Source: Capitulum mitella
Lineage: Eukaryota; Arthropoda; Thecostraca; Pollicipedomorpha; Pollicipedidae
Reading direction: 5' to 3'
DNA length: 64,000 bases
NCBI GenBank assembly: GCA_030062745.1
Contig: CP099851.1
Span: forward strand, 12,076,873 to 12,140,872
The notes below the pieces were generated by a model. That model was not told the DNA's origin. It did no database searches and worked only from the letters and a program-made list of their open reading frames with translations. Of the stretch, positions 36,295 to 48,472 are shown in pieces. The translations under genes and the position numbers were made by a program. The stretch's first letter is position 1. Each line of letters begins with the position of its first letter.

Positions 36295-37500
36295 TAATCT
36301 CAGCAAACAGTTGTTTCTTGTGCCAAGAATGGATCCATTGCCACCAGGGGAAAAAAATAAAAACGAGGGGATTTCGGGAGAATCGTCAGTCGTCATTCAC
36401 GTCGTTCGTACATTACTTAATGTGAGGTCTACAATGTACTCATAACAGTTCCCAATGTGTTTACAACGCTTTCAAAAGGAACGCATAACTGATCTTCAAA
36501 GTGCCCTCAAACACGCGTCCGACTGGCAGTCGGCACCATGCACGCCCGAATGGGGCGCGCTGTTGACCTCTACCCTAATGCGCGAACGATTAGGAGTATG
36601 ATAAACAGCGGCATACTGCTGAAAGCTCGTGACGAGAAGAGCTTGAAACTGGTCTCACTTTTACTTTTGAATAATATGTAAGACGTTTACGCCCTACTAT
36701 CTCATAGCCGACTTCGTGAACCCGGGAAACGGCCAGGATCTCAAGGGCTGTGATTAATAAAGCCTAAGTAGAGACATCAACAAATAGGAGGATGTCCGCA
36801 CTCAAATACAGATACGCATAGAATTCCTCTGATTTGTCTAAAATATACGAAGAAACTTTGAATTAGACACGACGGTTTTCACGCCACTCTACCGCGGGCG
36901 CCGGTGCCAAACGCGGGATGAAACTAACGGTCACACATCTTAATATAAGCTTTGTTAAATGACATTTTTTGACGCTAGTGGCTCCTATTATAGTTGTTCT
37001 TCGTTGATGTTTTAAAACAATTCCATAATTATCAATCTGCCTTAAAACTGACTTAGCGCTATTCGCAAAAGCCTTCATTTCCAAAAGATGCATTTTTTTG
37101 ATCTTTTGAACATTTTGGTATCATTTGCGACCGCGAGAGCAATTTTGCCATATTCCATCCATTCTAAGTCACTTAACGGAGATTATGACTGCAGCGCATT
37201 TTGGCTTATTATTGATTGGTGGTCTGAATTCAGGTCAGTGAATGAAGGTCTTTGATACTTTGCCCAGTGACGATCATTGGATGTCTGAGTCACCTCGTAC
37301 TCAAAATGTTATCGAAAAATCGGCCAGTTTCCGAAAAACGACATGTATTGAAAATGGCTTTCACTTTAGGCCAATGACCCAGAAATTTCTAAAATGCCTG
37401 ACAGAGCAGGTTTCTTGTACCTATGAAGATTTAAATCGCTGACAGTTTTATTGCGATATCTTGTTTTCCGTAAAACTGCCAGGCACTAAGCATTTTTGGA
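36295..37500. other. No gene found
   Basis: AT-rich spacer before the mariner relic. Confidence 0.5.
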
Positions 37501-37504
37501 CACA

Positions 37505-38165
37505 CGAGGTGTAGTCCAAAAGTAACAGCCGTTATTTTCTTAAACTCCTGATAAGCAGAAATTGTTTATTAGGGCGCCATTCAGGATCATTTTCATGTGC
37601 TGTCTATCGCTGAAAAACATTATAAGCTTGTATCGTTACAAGTCAAGGCACCACAGTCTGTTCAACCACATCATTTTTTTGAGACCACCATGTCTGAGAT
37701 CGCAGGTATCAGCTTCTTTGCAATGGAGCAGCGCGCAGTCATCAAATTTCTATCTGCGCAAGGAAAGCCTGCGTGTGAGGTTTATGAGGAACTCCTGGTG
37801 GTCGTCGGCAACTCCGTGCTTAGCGAAGGCCGTTTTTGAGAATGGTTGCGGATGTCGAAAGCCGTAAGACAGGACCCCATTGACTTGCCACGTGCCGGGC
37901 GGCCTCGGTCATCAATGACCACAGAGAATGCTACCCAAGTGGAGAACTTCACCAAAGAAAACCGAAGAATCACTTTTGATGGGAAAGCTGAACATCTGGA
38001 TCTCTCCCGCGTGACTGTTCATCGCATGATCACCGACGACCTTGCGATAACGAAGGTAAGTGCAAGATGGCTGCCGCGTCAGCTGGACGACGGGAAGGAG
38101 GTGCAAACTGATGCATGCCGGTCACTTCTGGAACGTCATCTGGCTCATCTGGCATCTGGTCATCT
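37505..38165 (+). mobile_element. Mariner transposase N-terminal relic (second subfamily)
   Basis: Starts near a mariner-like end (TGTAGTCCAAAAGTAACAGCC). Frames at 37597-37839 and 37846-38175 encode MEQRAVIKFLSAQGKPACEV, a frameshift, RAGRPRSSMTTENATQVENF, LSRVTVHRMITDDL and KVSARWLPRQLDDG: the two helix-turn-helix motifs and the linker typical of mariner. The catalytic half is gone. After 38120 the sequence passes into CATCTGG microrepeats and a dispersed repeat. Confidence 0.75.
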
Positions 38166-38174
38166 GGCAGCCTA

Positions 38175-38345
38175 AATACATGGTTTGACCAAAGATGGCC
38201 TCGACCGCAGTACAACCGCAATAAACAGAACCGCAATAACTTAGGCCACTGACACTAAGGGTGACTTCCCTGAACAAGGCCGAGCAAGATGTGAACACTG
38301 TAAAAGCCTGGCGTATTTTGTACGATGAAGACCAGCGCCACACCA
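38175..38345. repeat. Dispersed short repeat B, copy 2
   Basis: Contains TTGACCAAAGATGGCC, AGGCCACTGACACTAAGGGTGACTTCCCTGAACAAGGC and GTGAACACTGTAAAA, following the mariner relic. Confidence 0.6.
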
Positions 38346-38349
38346 ATAT

Positions 38350-38905
38350 TTCTTTCTGGACGTGTTCTCGAAAAAAGGTTTAAGTTAGGCACTTAGGCGG
38401 AAGATGTTTCCAGAGGTTGTCGGAGAATTTTTTGTAGAACGTCCATTTTGTAAAATTTTAGAGCGATCGGAGCGATTGCTAGCGGAAATGCGAGAAAAGT
38501 AGGTCTTCTCCCCTTTCGTACTAGCGAGAGCTAAATTCCGACTGTAACTTCGAACTGAGTTACCGAACATTTTGTGAAAAACACCAGCAAAACTTTTCAG
38601 CATCAACACTAAATATGCCATAGAAATGCGAAAAGTGGATACACTTCTGGCGTCTGTTGGGTCGTGCCATGAAGATAATCGGAAAAGGCCTGTGTCAAAT
38701 CTTCAAACTCCATGGCTCAACTTAAATCTCTTTAATGTGAATGACTCCTTTTCCTCACTGATTCAGCAGATCATTAAATTCGAATTGAGCCCAGACATTT
38801 GCTGCTGACCACAAACAGCCTGCAATCGTAGTCCACCGCTGTATTATTTTGCCCACAGTTACGAAAGCCAGCGGGTTTTTGACACACGCTATGTGATCCT
38901 TGACC
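38350..38905. other. No gene found upstream of gene A
   Basis: AT-rich. CCACCGC and ATTATT near 38835-38850 may be a very weak remnant of the upstream block shared by gene B and the orphan promoter. Confidence 0.4.
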
Positions 38906-38912
38906 CCCTAAA

Positions 38913-39044
38913 AGTTTCCAAATCTGCCCAACCGGATTATAAGCGACAGTGTCATCTCACCAAGCGGAGTCGAGACCGGGAGTTCAAGATTTAGCTGACT
39001 GCGGCACATAAAAGCAGGTCGGTGTCCAGGTGGGGGCATCAGTC
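38913..39044 (+). promoter_or_regulatory. Core promoter of cuticle gene A
   Basis: A TATA-like ATAAAAG at 39008-39014 lies 33 bp upstream of the A in a TCAGTC arthropod initiator (39039-39044, predicted start 39041). The leader to the ATG is 27 nt. A block AGTTTCCAAATCTGCCC at 38913-38929 recurs at almost the same distance upstream of gene B, so it may be a shared enhancer element. Transcription start is inferred. Confidence 0.7.
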
Positions 39045-39067
39045 TACCGCACAGCCCAGGAGAAGAC

Positions 39068-39153
39068 ATGCAGCTGGTACGTCGGTATCGTGAAGCGACA
39101 GTCGGATGGTGTTTTAAACCGCTTCTTTGGTGTTCAACCTGTGTTGCTTATGT

Positions 39154-39196
<43 letters not shown>

Positions 39197-39972
39197 GCTC
39201 AGTCGGTGCTTTTCATTCGTGCTCAGGCAATATAAGGTATGTTGTTTGTAATTATTTCCGCCGCAAACACATTAATCCTCTGGTGACACGGCATTTTTAA
39301 CTCATATTGCTTGTATGTTTTCAAGCAGTTTAACTTGGTGAGCGTGCGAGATAATCCGTTTTATTGCATGTCAGTTCACAGTCGTTGCCCTTGCGGCTGC
39401 TGCCTTGGCTGCACCTCAGCCACAAATCAACGACGTCGGCCAGGACTTGAGCGGCCAACAGTACTCCAGAATTGATCGACCGGAAATCAGGATTCTCAAT
39501 CAGAAGTTCGAGCAAGATGTTTACGGGAACTACGAGTACAGCTACGAACAGGACAATGGGCAAAAGGTGGGAAAACGCCAGGTGGAAAAAATGCTGTTGT
39601 TCCTGTGTTGCACATATTGCTGTACTCCAAAGTGGACAGAGTACCTGCTTTCAAAATGCTAACAATACAAAACGAAACATTTATCTTGCATGACGTATCG
39701 TTCCTTTCGGATTCCAGGTGGACGAGGTTGGCCGGGTAGAGCCCGGGCCAGAGCCGAATACAGGCAGTATCAGCAAACAGGGAGGCTTCCAGTTCGTCGC
39801 CGACGACGGCCAGACCTACCAGGTCAGCTACGTGGCCGACGAGGGCGGCTTCCAGCCGCAGGGCGCCCACCTGCCGCAGCCGCCGGCTCAGATCCCCGAG
39901 TACGAACAGCTGAGACGGGACTACCCGCAGCTGTTCTGGGCTGAAAACGCTGGGGCAGGGATCCGTCCGTAA
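39068..39972 (+). CDS. Cuticle protein, RR-type chitin-binding (gene A), 3 exons
   Basis: Secreted structural protein expected to bind chitin in the exoskeleton. CDS exons are 39068-39076 (Met-Gln-Leu), 39375-39566 and 39718-39972, joined by two phase-0 GT-AG introns of 298 and 151 bp; product 151 aa. Residues 1-16 form a signal peptide with an Ala-rich core, followed by APQP. Residues 56-65 (YEYSYEQDNG) and 90-120 form the Rebers-Riddiford domain (Pfam chitin_bind_4), with core GFQFVADDGQTYQVSY, then VADEGGF and GAHLP. The C-terminus is a proline-rich tail ending near YPQLFW. The start was chosen because the ATG follows a TATA/initiator pair and a 27-nt leader shared with gene B; a 3-codon first exon that splits the signal peptide is usual for this family. 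Intron 1 carries an (AT)n tract. No AATAAA was found near the 3' end. Function comes from the family; gene structure is read from the sequence. Confidence 0.9.
39157..39194. repeat. (AT)19 microsatellite in gene A intron 1
   Basis: A pure AT tract of 38 bp, 80 bp downstream of the intron 1 donor. Confidence 0.95.
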
Positions 39973-41620
39973 GACAAGCTGAATTCGCTGCCGTCCGCTG
40001 AGGAATACTTCGAACAACAACCGCTCATTGACTAGAGCTATCTTTTGAAAAGGTCCCGCGATTGATGCTCGTCAGTCTACAGACGCCTCATCTGCTTGTT
40101 TGATTCTGTAAGGTATAAAATCATTGCAAAATCGACTGCTCTGATATGTACTTCATTTGACGGCCACTGCCGTTACAATCGCTTTTTGTGTTGAGGCTTT
40201 CCCTAGTCTGCTGTGCTATGTGCAGATGACTGCTGTCCTAGTACATCTTTCTTGTCTAAAGCATTGTGTGGTGACGTGACTGGGAACAAAAATATACGTG
40301 GTGTGTTCATCGGTGTTGACATCTTTGTCATTTTTTGGCTTCCATATGATGATAATTTGAGATCCATGATTTTCTGCTCAATCTCAATCAGCTGGATGTA
40401 TATGTGAATTTCAGAACCGCTCACACGGTAAAGGCTGACGTTGGCCTTATAGGCTGCTATTTGTTTGTCATGTCATATTTTATATGTCCATGACATTTAT
40501 GTTTCATATAAATGATCACAGCTTTCGGTACAAAAGGAAGAACCGTGTAAAGGCATCCGTACTTGAACCTAGCTTCTCCCGCGCCACTCATGGCTGGATG
40601 GCCCCCGTCAACCTGCCGATGGTGGGATGGAATTGGAGAACGACAGACGGCGAGGAGTAATCCATTCTTTGCACAGCTCGTGGGTGGGTTGACGGCAAGT
40701 TCCAGTAGACTCAGGCTTTATGTTCTGATCTCCAGGAAGTCGAAATAGGTGCTAACGGAGCGTGACCCGCAAGAAAACCCACAAGATTATCCCGCGAGTT
40801 CGTTGCATCAGAACCGTTGGGTCGGGCAGCAAGTAGTGATTTTTGCACTGCCTGCTAATTTTTGCACTGCCTTTTGCTGAATACGACAAACCACTGCTGA
40901 TTAGTCTGGCATAAAACTGAGCTCCCGGACAAAGCCCCTCACGGCTGAATCCATTGTCAGCTTTGTTTTGCTTATTTCCAAACAGGATCACTGAAATTGA
41001 ATTGTTAGTTGCTGAGGAGACTGATCACGCTTCATTAACTCAGGTTTGACGTTGTTTTTTTTAAGTAGCATTCGCTTCACAACTTGTTAAGAGCCTTAAT
41101 ATCAACATGCATGGAAATATGACTCACTCCGGCTTAAAAAGTAAAGTTACAGTCGTGAAATGATTGCATGGTTTTGTTGCTGGCCGCGCGACAGCTGACT
41201 AGACGGTTCGTTCTAACAGACTATAAATGGAAACACTTTTGGCTGGTACTCAGTTTAATTATTTATCAAGGTGCTCATATAAAAATACACCAAGCACGAT
41301 ATTTATACTGAGCTGATGCCTTAACAGCCTATGGCGACTTAACGTTCCCCGATACAATTCGATGCGACCTCCTACTCCCCCTCCTAAGGTAATGTTACGC
41401 TCGTCCTTCGCCGTCCCCTTCAGGGCCTTTTCAGAACGCAAACCGAAAACACCTTCTGGATCCCAGAAACGAGTTTTTAATTATCCGTAATCGGCCAGAC
41501 CAACAGAAATACAGCTCACTGTCGACGGAGCGACCAAGCTTGCCACAAACAGATCTGCGGGTTACATGCCTCCACTACCAAAAAGACAAAATGAATAAGG
41601 AGTGTGAGAGGACATTTCAG
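39973..41620 (+). other. 3' flank of gene A, no other gene
   Basis: The segment 40200-40330 shows weak similarity to the gene B 3' flank (60130-60290: GTGTGGTG and CAAAAAT blocks), suggesting related 3' UTRs. No canonical AATAAA was seen. TTTTTGCACTGCC is repeated at 40841 and 40859. Confidence 0.4.
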
Positions 41621-41738
41621 GGAGGAAAAGGAGTGCGCCTCAGAGAGTAGCCCTGAGCCAGCGCGCACGGGAAGAATGGGGAGGACAAGGGGTGCGCCTT
41701 AGTGTGTAGCCCTGAGCCAGCGCGCACTGGAAGGAGTC
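41621..41738. repeat. 59-bp tandem duplication
   Basis: Units 41621-41679 and 41680-41738 share TAGCCCTGAGCCAGCGCGCAC exactly and differ at about eight other sites. Confidence 0.9.
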
Positions 41739-41861
41739 GGGAGGCAGACTGGCCATCGCTCGCCTACTGAGGACAGCTTATGGTCACGTGGCAAGGGGCC
41801 AGCCGGCCAACGGGGAAGAGGGACAAGCACGGGAAGGAAAAGCACATACCAGCAAAGAAAT

Positions 41862-41937
41862 ACCGCAATTGTAGCCGGGATCGAACCCATCTCACTCGCA
41901 TGAGAACTAAGCGACATACCACTCCGCTAGCATGTCG
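41862..41937 (-). tRNA. tRNA-like sequence (probable SINE head or tRNA pseudogene)
   Basis: The - strand reads a box A (TAGCGGAGTGG, 41929-41919) and a perfect box B inside GGGTTCGATCCCGG (41888-41877) at tRNA spacing. The acceptor arms do not pair convincingly, so a working tRNA is unlikely. The unusual anticodon-arm region reads TTCTCATGC. Confidence 0.5.
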
Positions 41938-42617
41938 CAATGGATAACGAGGCTGCGATAGAACATAACTGTATTTCCCAAGCTGCCCGAGAACAACGGC
42001 TTTCGACGCTCTGAAAGTTTGCAGAGCTGAGTGTTTATCCTTTGTACACATTGTACGACAAACTCGTGGCAGCATCGTTACTGGTCACTGATCTTTGACC
42101 TCTTTCTCGAGGCCATGTCGTGGAGAAATAATGTCACGTCGACCGTCTTCATCGGCGAGTAAACGTCTTTGGCGTTCCACTATATTCATTGTTACCAAAT
42201 GTTATACCTGAGTGTCAACCATGGTGTCAGGTACCTTTGCACTGTAGTATTTACTTAGGCCAAGGCCAACTTAGAACAAAATCGTGGACTGATGTTGACT
42301 TTTTAATCTTTTATCGGCCTCAGAGAAGTCCCGATGTAATACGACGCTGATTTTCATGCAAGCAGTAGGGTGCGTCGTCTACGGTTAAAAGTCGTTTCGC
42401 ATTCCTTAAAGCGCGCTATAGGTTACGCTCTGTGACATCCTATGAAAACCAGAATCCAATGATATGACCTAATTTGAGGTCATGTAAGGTTACAGTATAA
42501 CCTGAAAAGATCAAACCGAGTATTATCGTGTAGCTGGAAGACTAAGTTGCACGCTCATTTTGTTTCGTCGCTCTAGCGTCTAAGGTTTGGAAATGGCTGG
42601 GCAGGGGGTCAGAGTTG

Positions 42618-42798
42618 CCTCTCGAACTCGTGGAGAGCTTGCTTGACGAGACTTGACGAGCTATCTCCTATACCTTGACGTGTCTGATGGCCTGGTTTTA
42701 TCTGTATGACTATTGGGATGTGCTGCACTGAAGTGACTCGAATCAAACCGTAATCCACGCGTTGGAAAGATTCGTAAATAAACTGAACTGAACTGAAC
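42618..42798 (+). mobile_element. Solo 3' tail of the same LINE family
   Basis: Matches the last 180 bp of the 46-48 kb LINE (CCTCTCGAAC, GTGGAGAGCTT, CTCCTATA, TTGACGTGT, GGAAAGATTCG), ending in the same CTGAACTGAACTGAAC tail. It is a strongly 5'-truncated insertion; no target duplication could be made out. Confidence 0.8.
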
Positions 42799-42799
42799 A

Positions 42800-45700
42800 A
42801 CCCCTGCAGTGTCGACGGTGGCCGAATGATGAATGCTGTCAAGAGAGAAAAACGGTTACGACGGTTGGTTATGATTGCCAATGATTACAAACGGAAGAAA
42901 ACTTGTCGCAAAGATTTTTATGCTTTGATCATACATCAGCTGTAAGACGTTAACTGAATTTAGTCCGATGAAAAGCCACTGATTACGGAACCATCGAGAG
43001 GTCACTCACGTCAGCCGCACGACATGCATGGCCTAAATCTACAACACGCCGACACAAAAGCGAAGCGTACCGTGGCCTTTCGTCTTCTCACTATATCTGC
43101 TTGGAGTACGCCAGTCCTTGGGGACTACTACGCGATGGAAATCGATTCCAACTCATCGTTTGGTATAGCCTTGTGAAGCACATGCAGGCTACCAATGTCA
43201 GCGATTTTCATCGCCGTCGTTTATTTCGCACTGCGTCCGACGCGCCTCGTGAAATGACCATAGATTAACAAAACTATTTTTCTATGTTTGCCCAGTTGTT
43301 GACTGATATATTCCTACAAAATCCAAAGCTCTACCATAAAAAATGTTTTCAGTAGCCATTTTCTCTTTTACTTTTAAAAGTGCCAATAAATGGCCTAAGG
43401 TGCCCCTCAAAAACGCGGCCTGTCTCCGCCCCTGAGCAAAATAAAATTACCGAAATCTGGCATAATTCGTAGGAGGAACAGGTAGGAAAAATAGTTAGGT
43501 ATGGTGAAACTCGTTTAAAAAAAACTGGACGGCGAGCAAAAAACAAAACACGGATAGGGGCTTCTGAAGACCACCCCTCCCTCATCCGATCATCGGGGTA
43601 CCTTTCCGCAAAGTGTGCGACCGGCTAACGATTCACCACCCAGGGCGCGGCGTCGCACGGCGAGCACGTCACGCATAGTTGTTGTGGACGGCGGCGCCCC
43701 TCACGGAGAGAGCCTCACACGTCACAGATAACGTTTTCATGATCGGGAGACATCCGACATACACATATTAGCATTGGGATGTCAGTTCTGAAAACTGCTT
43801 GAAAAAATGCTGATGATAAATCAATACGTTTTGGAACCCCTACATAAACGAATCAGTTGTTCCTTTGCCATATACGTTACGGCGGCATGACCCGTTCGAC
43901 TTAGCGTTTAGAAGTTCCCAAGCTGAACTGAATGTGCTGAAGGTAACGTTTGGCGAGTAAGAACATGTCCGGTGACAGTATTTAAACAGGATTTCCGTCT
44001 GCGGAGCAATTACCGTGTGCTAACCAAAACAGCCACCTTATCGGGGCGGGGGGAAGGTTCAGCAACCGACGAGAGAGGGTGTTTCTGAGTTACCTCCACC
44101 AGGTAGCTTCTGCTGCACGCATTGACTAATACATTTTAAGTGTGAGCTCTTCCATGGCGGGCCGCATCTCCGTTCCGGATATCTCAGCTTGAAGGTGATC
44201 CGCACGTCTGGTGACGAGCGGCAAGCGACTTGGAATTTCACTGCGATCGAGGGGACATTTTCGAAGCTGACATTTCAATTAACGGACACAGTGCGGATCC
44301 CAGGAAAATCAAATAAACGAATGGGCCTTAGGTATGATTTGCACTGCCCCAGAATGAAAACATGGTATCGATGACTGCTTTAACCTGCCAAACACCCAGG
44401 TCACATTCGCTGAAGGTAGAGCTTGTTGAGAATGCCTGGAGGGTGACGGCTTCAGGGCAGCGAGGGAAGACGATCGTTATCAGCAGGTTAACCTCTCATC
44501 AGTCCATAGCCTATCTCCGTTCGTCGGATTGATTTCAGTGTAGACTGGAGTATTGGGAATTACTAAAACATAGCCCTATTTTCATGCGGTGGGCCAATTC
44601 GCCTCCGGCTCCCCCACCCCGTTGGTTTCGCTATAGTCTTTTGATTGCATTTGACCCCAAGATGTTTTGTAAACAAAACATGTAAACAAACACATGTAGC
44701 TTATTTCCCCACTCCCTGTTGAGTCAAGCAGTGGAGTTGCAATACATTACAGCGAGTATTTGGATTGCCGGTCTCAAACCGTTTACAACTTTTGACATCA
44801 CAGCCTTATATTCACGTGCCAGATTTGCATAGGAACTTGGGGTTAAGTGCAAAGTTATGAAAACGGACTGCAGTGCCAAATCAAAACTTTGTGCGCAATC
44901 GCCCCAACATTTCATGGCATTTCCTCTTTTTTCTAAACATTTTTGGACCTAACTACATTTATTGAACTCATATCAAGTGAACAGCTAGATGACACACACA
45001 TAAGGACGCAGAAGGTTTAGTATTTCCACAGCTCGCACGTCTTTTTCGGTAGACTTTTTGCGTCTCCATGGGTCTTAGTCTCGCAATGAAATGAAGAAAA
45101 GTAATTCACGTCATGGCGAATTGATTGCCGTTTATTGCGACGAAATCAGATGTGCAGTTCTCGAGATCTCAGGGGGGGGGCGAATCCACCCCCCTGCCGG
45201 GAATCGGCCATACCGTCTAGCCCTCCAGGAACAGAGCTAAACTTCCGGGCAAAACGCGTGCTTAAGTAGATCGCACGCTCCACATTGTCTCTGAACACAC
45301 GCCCGTCGCTCCTCAGTACAAGCGAAATGTGTGCGAATGATTTCAGAGATCTGACAAAAGACCAGTAACGTTTTCAACTGCCCTGAAATCCCGAACGAAT
45401 CTCCAGAGATATCCACAGTACTCATCCCGCGATTTAAAGTCAGCCCTGGCAACAGAATGGCGAGCTATGTTCTCTGCAGCAGGTGTAGCTTTTTGTGCCT
45501 TTGGGCTTCCTCCTTACATCGCAACAGGTCTGACTGAACGTTCAAAGCACGGTGGATATTTGTCGCTCAACCATGGGTATCTGTTGAAGACGCGAAGTTG
45601 TAGCGACTGAAGTTTAATTCACGCACAACATTTATAAAGTATCTCATGGATTTTTTTGCCACTTTTGAATACTGAATGCTTCATTCACCCAGTTAAGCTG

Positions 45701-46145
45701 CGCAGTTGACGTTTTTTACAACCATTTTTTTTTCTTGTAAGCATGTTGGTTTGGAAGAAATAACCATACTCTAGCATCGTTTTCTAAGCTGAAGAAACAT
45801 CTCTTCCTCACAGCTCAACGATGCTCCAGGATCCTGGCCGATCAGTTTCTTTCATTCCGCTGAAATTGTGTTTTAAAACTCTGTAATCTAAGGAAGTTTA
45901 TGCCCATTGCGGATATTTCCCTTTCAGCTGCGTGAAATGCATGAAATTTTCGTCTGTAACAAGCAAATCATCGGAAATTCGCATTCCTACGTCATACATA
46001 TGCTTTATAGATATTGACTTGCCTTCTACTTTTGCGTTTCGTTATGCCAAATGGATTCTCTAAGTGCCTGTAGTGCGCTATTTACTGCGTAGGCCAATGT
46101 AATGTGGCAGCTGGTTATGACACCCTTGTAAAATTCAAGAATCGG
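42800..46145. other. No confident gene
   Basis: Only the isolated exon-like segment at 44.2 kb stands out. 44662-44697 has ATGTTTTGTAAACAAAACAT and GTAAACAAACACATG, a small palindrome with forkhead-like TGTTTAC sites. Confidence 0.45.
44188..44331 (+). CDS. Possible isolated exon, unknown product
   Basis: A 144-nt segment bounded by acceptor ATATCTCAG and donor TTAG|GTATGA with a single open frame (1 nt in, 2 nt out) encoding a beta-strand-like stretch (ATWNFTAIEGTFSKLTFQL). No partner exons were identified, and extracellular beta-sandwich origin is only a guess. Confidence 0.2.
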
Positions 46146-46149
46146 TCGG

Positions 46150-48472
46150 ACTGCAGTCGGACTGGGACCAGGTTTACCGTGAAACGCTGATTGACCGTAA
46201 TTTGGAGGAATTTATGCTTGTGTGGTGGAGTGCAGCTGATGTGCATTGTCCTCTCAGAACGGTGATCCCTCGTCACTCCCATTGCCCATGGCTTAAGACT
46301 AGCCCTGACCTGTGGCAACTGATGCAGGAGCGGAACGACGCGTATCGGAAGTGGTGTCAATCTCGAAGCGTGACCGATTTGGCCGCATATCGACGCCTTC
46401 GTAACAGCGTTAAGAGTCTTTTCGCTCGGGCTAAGCGCAACTTCCTGTGTGCCAGTATGCTTGCCGACCGTGCCAGTTTTTGGAGGGGAATAAAAAGCTT
46501 CGCTTTTTAGCCCGCCCAGGGGGAGGGGGTGCCGCCGGAGAAATGTTCGCTGAGCAGGCTGACGACTTCAAACGCCATTTTGCGTCCGCCGGCCCTCGTA
46601 TTACTGCCGAACTGGCAGCGGGAAGCCACGGTGGCACCCCGCTTCCACCTAGACATGCGTGACCACATCCAGTCTAGGTCTGTCTCCTTCCACTCTCCCT
46701 GAACTCTCGAGAGCTATGAGTGATTTGCCATCGTCGAGGGCGGTAGGACATGACGGCGTGCCGCTGTACGCGCTACGAAAATGTTTCCCCATCCTCGGGC
46801 CACATTTACTTCATCTGATCAACAGTTCTATCGTCACTTGTGTTTTTCCTTCCTCCTGGAAGATGGCCTCTGTTCTTCGTCTTCACAAATCAGGCCTGCG
46901 TGACATCGCCAGCAACTTTAGACCCATACATATCTTACCTGCGCTGTCGAAGATATGTGAAAAGATCATGTGCACACAGTTGTCTTCTCCGCACATCTCT
47001 CTACCTAAGATCTTTTAGCTCCATCACAGTATGCATTTAGACCATGTCACTCGACGGAGGACGCCCTGGTTGACGTGGAGTGGATGGTGCATCGCAATGA
47101 CGGTGGCACGTCGTCGCCGTCACCTCGATTGACCCAGCTGAGCTTTTGACAGTGTCGAGCATGACTCCCTCATGACCAAGTTCCAATGGTATGGCATCGA
47201 TCCCGGGTGGTTCGAGAGTTACCTGGCTGATAGGCAGCAGGTCGTGAGAGATGGTTATCTCTCCCTTCCTTTCTCCCACGGCGTTCCGCAGGAGTCCATT
47301 GTCCATCGTCCATTGTCCATGGTCCAATGTCCTATCCTCTTCAGCATCTTCACGAACAACGTTCCATCCTATCTGCTTCATGGACGTCCTGTATCCTATG
47401 CCGATGACATTCAGCTGCTAGACTCCGCACATCCTGGTCATGTATCCATCCTATCCTCTTCAGCATCTTCACGAACGAACTTCCATCCTATCTGCTTCAT
47501 GGACGTCCAGTATCCTACGCCGATGACACCCAGCTGCCAGACTCCGCACATCCTGGTCATGTATCCATCCTAAAACCCCGGCAAGAAGAGACTCTCCTTG
47601 CCGTGAAATCCTGCTTCACATCCAACTCCTTGAAAATGAATCCATCCAAAACAACCCTGCTTCTTGTCGGCACAGCCCATAATCTCAAGACCACATCCTT
47701 CCATCTTAATTTTGCCGGCCACATACAAACTACTTCTCCGCCCGTGAAGATCCTGGGCACTATCGACAACTCCTTGTCCTGGAAGGAGCACGTATTCAAG
47801 GTTATCAAAATGTGCAACTCCATCCTGCTCTGTTTGTATAAGATACGTCACCACCTTACGCCAGAGGTCCTTACACTCCTAATCCAGTCACATGTTTTGC
47901 CCCACATCCTTTACTGCCTTTCGGTCTGGGGCGGGGCCGCGTCGTGCCATCTTAGCAGAGTTCAGAGGGTGGTGAACTTTGGGGCCAGGATGGTCTCCGG
48001 GGTTCGTAAGCGGGATTCGGTGTCGGCGACCTTGAGGGCACTAGGCTGGCGCGCTGTACGTGACCTGGTTGTGAGGCGCCACAGCATTGGTGTCTTCCGA
48101 GCCCTGAGCGACTCGCTTGCTCCGGTGGCGGCCCGGTTCCTGTTCATTCCACGTACCGCTGTGTCCCAGCGTGCGATCCGGGCGTTGGCGGCCGGCGCCT
48201 TAGAGCCGCCGACTTTCCGTTTGTCTGTCCCGCAGGGCTTCTTTCGTATCGCGCGGCCTCGTCCTGGAACTGCCTGCCGCGGCACATCACCGCCTCTCGA
48301 ACCCGTGGAGAGCTTTCATGCAAACTTAACGAATTTTCTCCTATAATTTGACGTGTATGCCTGCTTAGTTTTGTCTGCACGACTACTGCGCATGTGCTGT
48401 ACTGTAATGACTAGAATCAAAGAGTAATATACGCGGCGGAAAGATTCGCAAATAAGCTGAACTGAACTGAAT
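46150..48472 (+). mobile_element. Non-LTR retrotransposon (LINE), 5'-truncated and frameshifted
   Basis: The element starts in the linker before the reverse transcriptase (SPDLWQLMQERNDAYRKW; SFWRGIKSF), so the endonuclease domain is missing. The RT pieces follow in order: a gap-region frame with EMFAEQADDFKRHFAS (46540-46600); SSRAVGHDGVPLYALRKC; SSWKMASVLRLHKSG and NFRPIHILPALSKICEKIM (46659-47018); a damaged motif A (FDSVEHD, frameshifted near 47150); GIDPGWFESYLADRQQ; the catalytic YADD box at about 47398; then MNPSKTTLLLVG, the thumb and a 247-aa C-terminal frame (47603-48346). The 3' end is CTGAACTGAACTGAA. It belongs to the CR1/Jockey-like group, clade uncertain. Several frameshifts and a 119-bp tandem duplication make it dead. 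Confidence 0.85.
47331..47568 (+). repeat. 119-bp tandem duplication across the LINE catalytic YADD box
   Basis: Units 47331-47449 and 47450-47568 are nearly identical. Each includes the codons for SYADD, so the polymerase active-site box is present twice, the second copy in another frame because 119 is not a multiple of 3. Confidence 0.9.

Noticed and set aside
39496-40020. 174-aa - strand frame over gene A
   Set aside because: It is antisense to cuticle exons 2 and 3; the same antisense frame appears over gene B exon 3, as expected from codon shadowing.
46115-46360. - strand 81-aa frame over the LINE
   Set aside because: It is the shadow of the LINE reading frame.
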